A DNA stretch of 64,000 nt from Flavobacteriales bacterium (GTDB lineage: Bacteria > Bacteroidota > Bacteroidia > Flavobacteriales_F > PHOS-HE28). The notes under the pieces are model-generated. The model ran no database searches and was not told the DNA's origin. It worked only from the letters and a program-made list of their open reading frames with translations. Positions 8,895-18,163 of the stretch are shown in pieces. The first letter of the stretch is position 1. Every line of letters starts with the position of its first letter. The stretch is from positions 503,711 through 567,710 of the forward strand of contig JADJLR010000003.1 in the NCBI GenBank assembly GCA_016710015.1. Reading direction: 5' to 3'. Both the position numbers and the translations under genes were made by a program.

Positions 8895-11800
8895 CGTACC
8901 AATTGGATGAAGCCGGTAAGGGGTTCCGATCCATTCCCAAGTTCGAGCACATAGAAATAGGTCCCGGCCGGTGCACTTCCAGCGATCAATGCATCCGGCG
9001 ACGAACCGTCCCAGACCACCGACCGGTTGTCGTACCCGGCACCGCTATACATCTCTGCTCCCCACCGATTGAAGATGACGATCGAGTTATCGGGGAAACC
9101 CTCGATACCTGGGATCTCGAAATTCTCGTTCACGCCATCTCCGTTCGGTGAGAAGGACTCCGGAACGAATACTTCGGTCTCAAATGAGCACGGACTCGAT
9201 GTCTCCACCTGGATCATGCTACAAGCATACGCGTCGTGCAACGTGGCAAAGAAGGGCTGGCTCACCACGATCGGGTCACTGGTGAATACGAAGGGTGGCC
9301 CAGCGGTGATCGTCCCTTCGGCTCCAAGTACTTCGTAGCTGTTGGCATCCCCGCTCGCAATGGTGAAGGTGACCACATAGGTCCGGTCCTGTTCGTTGCA
9401 GATGGTGTGTAGACCGATCACTTCCGGACTGCTCACCACAACGATCTTGAGGATGGAGGCATCATCCGCACAACCGGGCACCTGCACGAGGTATCGGTAT
9501 TCGTATTCGTCTGGAAGAAGTCCCGTAGTGTTCAATGTGACCCCACTGAGACCACCGCTACCGCTGAGATCCGTCCAAACACCCCCAGCATCCGGAGTTC
9601 CCTGTAACCCGGTGATCAACGGGAATGCCGTGAGCGTGTCGCACAAGATGATCTGTCCATTCCCGCCAGCATCAGGCGGTTGATTCACGGTGATATTCAG
9701 TACCGCAATGGAATCCGCACAGGCCGCGTTACCGAGCACGGTGTAGCGATATGGACCGGCAGCGTTCACTGCTGGGTCGAAGGTGCCGTTGCTCGCCCCG
9801 CCCAATGGCCCTGTCCACACCCCACCGGTCTCCGGTGTTCCGCTCAGCTCGGCGAACAGATCGATCGGATCCATGGTGGCACACAGGACCAAGGCGCTTC
9901 CTACACCGGGGTCCGGGAAGGCTGTGGTAGTGAGGAGCACGGTGGCCTGCACGTTGCCACAACCCGGATCTTCGATGGTATAGACAAAGGCCGTTTGTCC
10001 ACCTATCGGAAGTTGGCTTGCATCCAGTATTCCATTTGGCACGGAAGTACCGCCAGCACCTTCAGTCCAAATACCGCCAGGGTCGGGATCACCACCCAAC
10101 GCATCGATGAGCGGATAGGCCACTTCAGCGCCACAGATGGTCAATGTGCTATCTCCACCCGCGCTTGACCCCGACGTAACGTTCACCCTAACCGTTGCAG
10201 ATACCGACTGACATGGCGACGAAGCGGGAATGGTGTAAAGGAATTCCCAACCACCATTGCCAGCGACCGAAGGGTTGAACAGATCACCGATCAACGCGCC
10301 GGAACCACCTTGATCGGTCCATGTACCACCGGTCTGGGCTTGAGGCCCAAGTTGGTCGAAGAGGTTCACCTCCGTTTGGGAGGAACAGGCTTGCACAATG
10401 GCATTCTGACCCGCATTCCCGGCAGTGACCAACCCGATGGTGAGTTCTACGGTAGCTGAAGTGCAAGGCGGCATGCCTTCAACTGTATACCGATACACCC
10501 CGGCAAGATCGCTCCCTGGATCGAAGAAGGTTCCGTGTGGAGTATCGCCACCGGTAACAAAGGTCCACGTACCGTTGCTCGCAGCCTGCGGGCCGAGATA
10601 ACTCCGCATGTCCACCGGATCTTGGCTGGTACAGAGGGAAAAAGGTGGTGGGGCTACACCCGCGTTCGGCGCTTGCGGTTCGGTGACATTCACGTAGGCA
10701 TCGACCTGCCCACAGGGGGGCTGCCCTGAAACGCGATAACGGTAGGTCCCTTCGAAGTCGATCGCAGGGTTGTAGATGCTGGAGTGTGGAAGGCTGCCTC
10801 CGGTCACGTAGATCCAATTTCCTCCCGGTTGCGCATCGGGCCCCAGCAGTGTGAACATATCTACGAACGCATCCGAGGAGCAGATCGAGAGGTTCGCATC
10901 ACTGCCCGCATTCGGCGCTTCGGTCAGGCTAACAGGTACATAAGCAGTATCTGAAGGACAAGCCCCGAAGCCTTCCACCACATACCGGTACACACCTACC
11001 TGACTCGTTGCCGGAACGAAGGAGCCACTATGTGGCTGCAAGTCCGGGCCAAGCCAAAAGCCACCACCATCCGGTTCACAACCCACGTAAGTCGGCAAAC
11101 TCACGGCTGCGGAGGAAGAGCAGATCGAAGCAGGGCCACCGCAACCTGCGTTCGGGCCATCCAACACTTCAACTGTGACCCGTGCGGTATCGGGCACACA
11201 TCCTCCGGAACTGAGAAGTATATGATCGAATCGCCATGTGGTCCCGGAAGCCACGGCACCGGTATTGAAGAACCCACCGATCACGCCAGTGGCACCGTCC
11301 ACGTTGTTCCAGCTGCCCCCGGTCTGCGGTGTTCCTCCAAGCTGTTCATAGAGGTTAACGACCTGACCCCAGCAGGCTTGCATGGATCCGTCCTCACCCG
11401 CATCGAGCGCATCCACTATGGTAACCGTGACCTGAGCAGAGACCGATGGGCAGGGTCCCGCAGCAGCATGGGTATAGGTGAAGGTGCAACTCGAACCCGC
11501 CAACATGCCCGTTGCATCGAACACGCCATTGGTCAACGTGCCTTGGGCACAGCCCGTGGTCCAGGTTCCACCGGTGGTCGGGTTTCCGTTCAATGCAGGA
11601 TACAGGCCCACCGACGTGGATCCCGCACAAGCTGTAATGAAACCATCGGTCCCTGCACGCGGCGCTTGGTTCAAGGTGATACTGACCTGGGCGATCGCTG
11701 TAGGACAAGGGGCTTGACCGGGTACTGTGTAGATGTATGCCCCACCTATGTCGATAGCAGGATCGAAGAATGGACCGTGCTCGTCCCCATTGAATGTCCA

Positions 11801-14800
11801 CGTTCCATTGTTGTCCGGCGAACCCCCAAGCAGACCAATGAGCGGCACGGGGTTTTGAGATGAACAGATCTCCGCCAAGGTGTTGATACCGGCGTTGGAC
11901 GCGGTGCTCTGGAAGACCGTGACCGTAGCCGAATCACTCGCACAAGGAGCCGTTCCGATCCGCTTGTACTTGTACACTCCTGGCAGAGAAAGTCCCGGGA
12001 AATAAGTTCCGGTGAACGCCACACCATTCGGATCGTACCAGTCCCCACCCGACTGCGGGGTACCATTCAAGTAGTTGAACAACTCGAATTCAGGAGCGTT
12101 GCTGCACACGACCACTTGACCTCCGGGATCACCGGCATCCACGGCATCGCTTTGGATCACCGTTACGAACGACGAATCTGCCGGACAGCCGCCGTTACCT
12201 GGGACACGGTACTTATAGACGCCTCCTTGATCCGTACCCGGCGTAAAGATGCCTGTGAATGCAACACCGAAAGGGTCGAACCAATTACCGTTCAGAGCGG
12301 GACCACCGGTAAGCGAGTTGATCAATTGGAATAAGGGCGCATTGCTGCACACTTGGATCAATCCATCCGTACCCGCATTGGCCGGCTGTGAGATCTGCAC
12401 GAACACCCTCGCCGTATCGTTCTGACAAGGCGCCAGACCATACACGACATAGGTATACGTCCCCGTTACATCAACGGATGGCTGAATGGACGGTGTATGT
12501 GGCAACAAGTTGAAGAACCAAGAACCACCAGCTTGTGCAGCAGGTCCCAGAAGGGGGAATAACTGAAATACCCCATCGGACCTGCACAAAGAAACAGAAG
12601 CGTCGTTGCCGGCATACCGAGCCGGGTTCACCACAACACTCAGTGTGGTGGATACGCTTGGGCAAGCCCCCACCCCAGAAACCGTATACCGATAAGTGCC
12701 GGGTACGGAAGGGTTCATCCCGCCGGGCGCAAACACCCCGGTCACCGGCGTAAGGTTCGGCAATGGACCGACCCACGTACCGTTCAACGCGGGGTTGCAG
12801 GTAAGAAGCTCCACCATGGCGAACGCTTGGTCTGAGCTGCAAACTGTCGTGGAAGCAGAGCAACCCGCGTTGGCCGGTTGGCTCACTTGAACACTTACCG
12901 TTGAGACATCGAAGCCGCAGGAATTCGTAACCGTATAGGTGTATAGTCCGGGAGCCGAAGTCGCAGGGTTGAACTGACCATTGAACGGCAAGTTTCCGGG
13001 CGGAGGGCCGACCCACGTACCGAACGGATCAGGAGTTCCGCCTAGGTAAGAGAACAAGTTCACGATAGGGCCATTGGCACACAAGGATGCAGCACCCGGA
13101 GTACCCGCATTGGGTGAAGGGTCCACGAACACCGAAACGAGTGCAGTGTCATTGATGCACGGCGCGGTACCAATGACCACGTAATAGAAGTTGCCCGGAG
13201 TTGTGGTACCGGGAATGAAGGTGCCGGAGGTCGAAACGAAGTTTCCATCCAACCACGATCCACCATTATCCGGTGAACCACCCAAGGCATCGAACAACAG
13301 GAAGGGTCCATCGCCGGAGCAAGCGGTTGTTGAACTATTGAGGCCGGCAATGGCCTTTGGAGTAACAGAGACATTCAAGTATGCGATGTCCTGAGTACAT
13401 GGAAAGCCCCCTGGAACACGGTACTCATAGATCCCTTGCAAATCGAGGCCGGGAACGAAGAGTACGCCATGGTTCTGGTCATCGAAGAACCAGGTGCCGT
13501 TCGGGTCCGGTGTTCCCCCCAAGGCCTGGGTCATGTTGAACGGTGTGCTGTTGGAGCAAACCAAACTGGGTGCATCTTGGCCAGCATTCGCGGGTTGGAC
13601 CTCTTGGACCACCACGGAAGCACTAGCGGCGGAGCAAGGAGCCAGCCCACTTACCCTATAATAATACGTACCTGGGTCATCTGTTAGCGGGCTATACGTT
13701 CCCGAAAAGGGTATTGTGAAACTTGCATCGCGCCACCAGCTTCCACCCGTGCTAGGATCGTTACCCAAGAAAGGGAACAAGGGAAAATTAGTCGCGTCCC
13801 CGCACGCGATGGTGCTTCCGTTGGTCCCAGCGTTCGGAGCTGCAACCACGGTCACTGTTACCATGGAAGAATCCGAATCGCAACCGGCGATTCCCGAAAG
13901 ACGATAGCGGAACTGATAGGTCCCCGCAGCGACCATGGTGGCATTCAGATACTGTCCATTCAAGGCCAAGCCCACACCACTGAGATCGATCCACTGCCCA
14001 CCGGGTTGAGGACCACCTCCCAGTCCGGTGAAGAGGTTCACTTGGGTGTTGGTGCGGCAGGCTGCGAGTGTGCCATTGCTTCCGGCTTCAAGGATCGGAA
14101 CGATGGTGACACGCACCGTAGCGGTAGCATCCCCACATTGAGCAATGCCCGAAACGGTGTACAGGAAGTCGTAATTACCTGGAGGTGATGCTCCCGGATT
14201 GAAGAAGTTACCGCTCAACTGGCCGGTGGTGGTCAATTCGGTCCAAACACCCGTGAGGTCCGGTGTGCCGGTAAGCCCGGTGAAGAGATCAACGGAAGCG
14301 GTTCCTTGGCAGATCGTTAGGGTTCCGCCTGTTCCTGCATTCGGCGCTTGGTTCACCACCATGGTGATGGTGGCCGTTGCATTGGTACAAGGTGCTGTTC
14401 CGCTTACTGTGTACACGTAGGCACCAGCCTGGCTCGTTCCGGGAATGAAGACACCTGAACTTGCACCGCCCGGTCCATTCCATGACCCACCTGCATCCGG
14501 AGTGCCACCCAGTTGCGTGAACAGGTCCACAGGGCCATCGGTGGAACAACGCGTCACGGTCGCACTGGTGCCTGCGATGGGTTGCCTGTTCACATTCACA
14601 ACGACCACTGCACTGGCAGCGAGACACGGAGTTTGCCCCGCAACGCTATACGTGTAGCCCCCTTGGATCGATGTGCCCGGCACAAAGACCCCATCGCTGG
14701 ATCCTGAGGAGGGGTCGGTCCATGTACCTCCGGCATTCGGGGTTCCATTCAATGAGTCGATCAGGTTGAATAGAACTGCGCTACTACACACGAGAACAGA

Positions 14801-17059
14801 GGCATTCTGGCCTGCATTCGGCGCTTGATGCACCGTGACGGTCACGAAACCGGTATCGTTCACACACGGCGAGGTACCAACGACCACATACTTGTATTGG
14901 CCTTGCGCACTTGTGGCTGGATCGAAAGTGCCACTATCAGGTGCGTTCGTTGGCCCCAACCACGAACCGGTCCCGTTCGGCGAACCACCGAGGACGGAGA
15001 TCAACGGGAACGGGCCGTTGGTGCTACACACGGTGATGGTTCCGTCAGTGCCAGCGTTCGGGGCGATCACGCGCACCACTTGCACCACAGCGGAACGGCT
15101 GGTACATGGCGCATTACCCTGCACGGTGTAGGTGTAGTTGCCACCGGGCTGCGATCCGGGCAAGTACGTTCCATTGTGTGGCGTACCATCGGGCATAGCC
15201 CATGTTCCACCATTCGCTGGCGTGCCACCCAGATAAGTGAACAGATCCACCGACCCTTCGCTGCTGCATGCAGTGATCGAACCGTTCGTTCCGGGGTTCG
15301 GTGGTGCGATCACATCCACGGTAACGGTGGCTTGCGCATTGGAACATGGTGAGGTACCCGCAACGGTGTAGGTATAGATCCCTTCAGGACTTGTTCCTGG
15401 GGTGAATGTGGCCGTTGTTGCCCCACCTCCGGGTGCGGTCCAGGATCCGGTGGCATCCGGTGTTCCGCCCAACAAAGCGAAAAGATCGAATGCCGCATCG
15501 TTGCCACATACGGTGGTGTCGTGATCGGTGCCCGCATTCGGTGCCGCAACGATGGAGACGTTCACCACCGCCGTCGCATTGGCGCAAGGCAGAACACCGG
15601 GAACCGTGTAGATGTAGTCTCCCGGCGGATCCGTGCCCGGGGTGAATTGCGTGCCATGTGGACCAGACGGTCCGGTCCAGGTTCCACCATTCATCGGCGA
15701 CCCGGTGAGTTGACCGAATAGACCGAACGCTGGATCGTTGGAACAACGCACCACAGCTACTCCGGTTCCCGCATTGGGCGCTGGGTTCACCGTGACCTGC
15801 ACCGTGGCCATATCAGCGGTACAAGGTGATTGACCTGCAACGGTATAGGTATAGTCACCGGTCAGCCCCGTTGCCGGATCGAAGTTGCCAGAATGCGCAG
15901 CACCGATCGGATCCAACCAAGAACCACCAACATCCGCACCGGGCAATGCACTGAACAAGGCGTAGATCCCGTCCGTGCTACAGAGCGTTACCGATGAATC
16001 TGCACCCGCATCCGGCGCTTGCCGAACGGTGATCGTCAGCGTAGCCAAAGCATCCGCACATGGAGAGGCTCCCGTTACCGTGTACACATACGGACCGGTT
16101 ACATCAACTGCGGGGTCGAACATGGGACCGTGTGCTCCCCCAGGGCCGGTCCAGGACCCGCCGACATCTGGTGTTCCGTTCAAGCGAAGCCGCATGTCGA
16201 ACGATGCTTCATCGCTACAGACCGAGATGCTCCTACTGACCCCAGCGTTCGGGGCAGTGGTCTGGGAGACCGTTACGGTGGCGGAGGCGGACGGACAAGG
16301 CGCTGTGCCGGGAACGGTATACGTATAGACCCCTGGGGCCGAAGTACCCGGCGTATACATGGCCGGGACCGGTGTTGCACTAGGGCCGGTCCATGCACCG
16401 GTGTTCTGTGGTGAACCGGTGAGGTGTGTAAAGAGATCGAAAGGCGCACTGTTGCTACACACCGTGTGCGAACCATTGCCGCCGGCGTTGGGCAGGGCGT
16501 TGACGGTCACCGTAACAGTTGCGGAGGCGACGATGCACGGCGGTGTTCCGGTAACGGTGTAGGTGTAGATCCCTGCGGGAGAGGTGCCCGGTGTGAACGT
16601 AGCGGTGACCACCATCGCGCTAGGATCGGTCCAAACACCACCCGGTGTGATCACACCCCCCAAATGGGCGGTGAGGTTGAAGGATGGGTCGTTCACGCAC
16701 ACCGTATGCGAACCGCTTATACCGGCGCTAGGCTGAGCATGTACCGTGACGGTGACCGTAGCGGAAGCAGGCGGATCAGGTGCCATAATGACGGTGTAGG
16801 TGTACACACCGGCAGGGTCCGAACCCGGAATGAAGACACCGGAATGGGCACCGTTGGGACCGACCCAGGTGCCGCCAGGGTCAGGGGTGCCTCCCAAGGA
16901 ATCGATGAGTTGTGCATTCCCACCCGTATTGCAGAACACGGCCGTTCCATCCGTGCCGGCATCGGCAGCGACGGCCTGGAATGCGAACGCGAACAAGAGC
17001 GCACCGGCAAAAGACCGGAGCACTGCACGTACGAATAGATTAGGAAGGAGTAGCTCCAC
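8891..17059 (-). CDS. giant T9SS type-B sorting-domain adhesin with about 31 Ig/PKD-like repeats
   Basis: A 2722-residue secreted protein. A signal peptide (about residues 1-31, ending FQAVAA) is followed by about 31 tandem repeats of roughly 81 residues. Each repeat has the pattern (P)NAGT-G-x-x-x-x-CS then LFxxLGGTPDxGGTWxGP, GxFxPGTSxxGxYTYTVxGxxPC and xATVTVTV. Most carry a cysteine near the start and another in the PC near the end, suggesting one disulfide per domain. A short non-repeat domain follows, then the gliding-motility/CHU_C type B sorting domain over the last 95 or so residues (FVPESFSPNGDGVNENFEI, FNRWG, VVWDG, PAGTYFYVLEL). It starts at a GTG and no better start is visible. 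The partner PorP/SprF gene overlaps its stop. A surface adhesin or filament role is inferred; no ligand can be read from the sequence. Confidence 0.93.
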   Translation of the reverse strand: MELLLPNLFVRAVLRSFAGALLFAFAFQAVAADAGTDGTAVFCNTGGNAQLIDSLGGTPDPGGTWVGPNGAHSGVFIPGSDPAGVYTYTVIMAPDPPASATVTVTVHAQPSAGISGSHTVCVNDPSFNLTAHLGGVITPGGVWTDPSAMVVTATFTPGTSPAGIYTYTVTGTPPCIVASATVTVTVNALPNAGGNGSHTVCSNSAPFDLFTHLTGSPQNTGAWTGPSATPVPAMYTPGTSAPGVYTYTVPGTAPCPSASATVTVSQTTAPNAGVSRSISVCSDEASFDMRLRLNGTPDVGGSWTGPGGAHGPMFDPAVDVTGPYVYTVTGASPCADALATLTITVRQAPDAGADSSVTLCSTDGIYALFSALPGADVGGSWLDPIGAAHSGNFDPATGLTGDYTYTVAGQSPCTADMATVQVTVNPAPNAGTGVAVVRCSNDPAFGLFGQLTGSPMNGGTWTGPSGPHGTQFTPGTDPPGDYIYTVPGVLPCANATAVVNVSIVAAPNAGTDHDTTVCGNDAAFDLFALLGGTPDATGSWTAPGGGATTATFTPGTSPEGIYTYTVAGTSPCSNAQATVTVDVIAPPNPGTNGSITACSSEGSVDLFTYLGGTPANGGTWAMPDGTPHNGTYLPGSQPGGNYTYTVQGNAPCTSRSAVVQVVRVIAPNAGTDGTITVCSTNGPFPLISVLGGSPNGTGSWLGPTNAPDSGTFDPATSAQGQYKYVVVGTSPCVNDTGFVTVTVHQAPNAGQNASVLVCSSAVLFNLIDSLNGTPNAGGTWTDPSSGSSDGVFVPGTSIQGGYTYSVAGQTPCLAASAVVVVNVNRQPIAGTSATVTRCSTDGPVDLFTQLGGTPDAGGSWNGPGGASSGVFIPGTSQAGAYVYTVSGTAPCTNATATITMVVNQAPNAGTGGTLTICQGTASVDLFTGLTGTPDLTGVWTELTTTGQLSGNFFNPGASPPGNYDFLYTVSGIAQCGDATATVRVTIVPILEAGSNGTLAACRTNTQVNLFTGLGGGPQPGGQWIDLSGVGLALNGQYLNATMVAAGTYQFRYRLSGIAGCDSDSSMVTVTVVAAPNAGTNGSTIACGDATNFPLFPFLGNDPSTGGSWWRDASFTIPFSGTYSPLTDDPGTYYYRVSGLAPCSAASASVVVQEVQPANAGQDAPSLVCSNSTPFNMTQALGGTPDPNGTWFFDDQNHGVLFVPGLDLQGIYEYRVPGGFPCTQDIAYLNVSVTPKAIAGLNSSTTACSGDGPFLLFDALGGSPDNGGSWLDGNFVSTSGTFIPGTTTPGNFYYVVIGTAPCINDTALVSVFVDPSPNAGTPGAASLCANGPIVNLFSYLGGTPDPFGTWVGPPPGNLPFNGQFNPATSAPGLYTYTVTNSCGFDVSTVSVQVSQPANAGCSASTTVCSSDQAFAMVELLTCNPALNGTWVGPLPNLTPVTGVFAPGGMNPSVPGTYRYTVSGVGACPSVSTTLSVVVNPARYAGNDASVSLCRSDGVFQLFPLLGPAAQAGGSWFFNLLPHTPSIQPSVDVTGTYTYVVYGLAPCQNDTARVFVQISQPANAGTDGLIQVCSNAPLFQLINSLTGGPALNGNWFDPFGVAFTGIFTPGTDQGGVYKYRVPGNGGCPADSSFVTVIQSDAVDAGDPGGQVVVCSNAPEFELFNYLNGTPQSGGDWYDPNGVAFTGTYFPGLSLPGVYKYKRIGTAPCASDSATVTVFQSTASNAGINTLAEICSSQNPVPLIGLLGGSPDNNGTWTFNGDEHGPFFDPAIDIGGAYIYTVPGQAPCPTAIAQVSITLNQAPRAGTDGFITACAGSTSVGLYPALNGNPTTGGTWTTGCAQGTLTNGVFDATGMLAGSSCTFTYTHAAAGPCPSVSAQVTVTIVDALDAGEDGSMQACWGQVVNLYEQLGGTPQTGGSWNNVDGATGVIGGFFNTGAVASGTTWRFDHILLSSGGCVPDTARVTVEVLDGPNAGCGGPASICSSSAAVSLPTYVGCEPDGGGFWLGPDLQPHSGSFVPATSQVGVYRYVVEGFGACPSDTAYVPVSLTEAPNAGSDANLSICSSDAFVDMFTLLGPDAQPGGNWIYVTGGSLPHSSIYNPAIDFEGTYRYRVSGQPPCGQVDAYVNVTEPQAPNAGVAPPPFSLCTSQDPVDMRSYLGPQAASNGTWTFVTGGDTPHGTFFDPGSDLAGVYRYTVEGMPPCTSATVELTIGLVTAGNAGQNAIVQACSSQTEVNLFDQLGPQAQTGGTWTDQGGSGALIGDLFNPSVAGNGGWEFLYTIPASSPCQSVSATVRVNVTSGSSAGGDSTLTICGAEVAYPLIDALGGDPDPGGIWTEGAGGTSVPNGILDASQLPIGGQTAFVYTIEDPGCGNVQATVLLTTTAFPDPGVGSALVLCATMDPIDLFAELSGTPETGGVWTGPLGGASNGTFDPAVNAAGPYRYTVLGNAACADSIAVLNITVNQPPDAGGNGQIILCDTLTAFPLITGLQGTPDAGGVWTDLSGSGGLSGVTLNTTGLLPDEYEYRYLVQVPGCADDASILKIVVVSSPEVIGLHTICNEQDRTYVVTFTIASGDANSYEVLGAEGTITAGPPFVFTSDPIVVSQPFFATLHDAYACSMIQVETSSPCSFETEVFVPESFSPNGDGVNENFEIPGIEGFPDNSIVIFNRWGAEMYSGAGYDNRSVVWDGSSPDALIAGSAPAGTYFYVLELGNGSEPLTGFIQLVR
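9431..16963 (-). repeat. coding tandem repeats, about 31 units of about 243 bp
   Basis: The repeat region of the 2722-residue protein. Units recur every 80 or so codons, each marked on the plus strand by the complement of the CS...LF and GGTW motifs. Units differ at many positions, and exact repeats longer than a few tens of bases are not obvious, so the array is old or under diversifying change rather than freshly expanded. Confidence 0.85.
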
Positions 17060-17093
17060 GCTCGATCTGGTTCTGCTTGGTAAGAGGGGCTGG

Positions 17094-17119
17094 CAATTTA
17101 CGCCCGTTCACGCGCCCAA
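17094..17119 (-). promoter_or_regulatory. possible Bacteroidota-type promoter for the 2722-residue adhesin
   Basis: On the minus strand TTGGGC lies 19 bases ahead of TAAATTG, an approximate match to the Bacteroidota -33 TTG / -7 TAnnTTTG pattern. It sits in the only sizeable gap (183 bases) inside the adhesin cluster, so a separate transcript could start here. The match is imperfect. Confidence 0.25.
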
Positions 17120-17242
17120 CGCCAATGTTCACAAGGTCTTGAACTTGAATGATCGACAGTGACCATGATTCATTCGACCAATTTCGACGTCATCGAACGT
17201 GTTCGGTCACGGCTAGGACAGGCTGAAAGCGCTTGACGTTGC

Positions 17243-18160
17243 CTATGGCACAACGACCTCCCTTGTCGCAGGGTCCTTCCCGATCGTCACGGCCAGCATC
17301 ACTTCGTGGGTTCCCGTGCTGTAATTCTGGAGGTTGGACGTGATGATGTCATAGGAGTACCCGAACTGGAAGGTCTTCTTGAGCCAATAGCCCACCATGG
17401 CTGAATAGGCATCGTTGGTGCGGAACCCAGCACCCAACCAGAAGGTGTCCTTGTAGCGGATCGTGGCGGTCACATCGATCTTGAGCGGAACGGGTGTCGT
17501 GTACTTCAAGAGGAAGGAAGGCTCCACACGCCAATCATCACCGATGGGCAAGCGGTAACCACCCATCATGTAATAGTGATCTTCCATGCGACTGAGGGTG
17601 GAAGCCTGATCCAAGAAATAGACCTTGTTCTGGAGCAGCTGTGGGGCGGTAGCGCCGAACCAGAAACGCTCGCCGTACAGGTAGAACCCGAACTTGGCAT
17701 CGGGTAGCAGATCCCCACGCAATTGTTCATCCAATACCGGGTCGCCGGGATCGTGGAATTGGATCTTGGACCCATCGATCAGGAATTGCAACATTCCGGC
17801 AGAAACCGCGAGCGATAGTTTGATGTCCTGTGTGAGCTTGAGGTGGTACGCATAGGAGAATTGAAAGCCTGTGCGTCTGGTCGGCCCGACGATATCAGTG
17901 AAGATGTAGCCGCCCACCCCCATCTTCTCGCCCACTGGACTGGATCCACTGAAGGTGAAAGTACGGGGTGCATCTTGGATCCCCACCCATTGGTAGCGGT
18001 GTGCGCTCCGGATCTCGAAGAACGGGCGGCTACCGGCAACAGCGGGGTTCACCACGTAATCGTTGAACTGGTACTGCGTCAATTGGGGCAGCTGCTGTGC
18101 ATCGACCTGTGCGACCAGGATGATCGACAGCAAGAGGAGGGTGTGGCGGATGGCGAGCAT
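17243..18160 (-). CDS. PorP/SprF family type IX secretion system membrane protein (second copy)
   Basis: A 305-residue outer-membrane protein with a signal peptide ending VDAQQ and the PorP/SprF opening QLTQYQFNDYVVNPAVAGSRP, followed by HRYQWVGIQDAP, repeated amphipathic strands and the C-terminal FGYSYDIITSNL and GTHEVML. It begins three bases after the stop of the 3124-residue SprB-repeat protein and presumably serves that protein. It differs clearly from the other two PorP copies in the window, so the three are not recent duplicates. Confidence 0.92.
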   Translation of the reverse strand: MLAIRHTLLLLSIILVAQVDAQQLPQLTQYQFNDYVVNPAVAGSRPFFEIRSAHRYQWVGIQDAPRTFTFSGSSPVGEKMGVGGYIFTDIVGPTRRTGFQFSYAYHLKLTQDIKLSLAVSAGMLQFLIDGSKIQFHDPGDPVLDEQLRGDLLPDAKFGFYLYGERFWFGATAPQLLQNKVYFLDQASTLSRMEDHYYMMGGYRLPIGDDWRVEPSFLLKYTTPVPLKIDVTATIRYKDTFWLGAGFRTNDAYSAMVGYWLKKTFQFGYSYDIITSNLQNYSTGTHEVMLAVTIGKDPATREVVVP

Positions 18161-18163
18161 GGT

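Noticed and set aside
11030..11863. Plus-strand open frame of 277 codons inside the adhesin gene
   Set aside because: Antisense of the tandem repeats; it is repetitive only because the repeats are.
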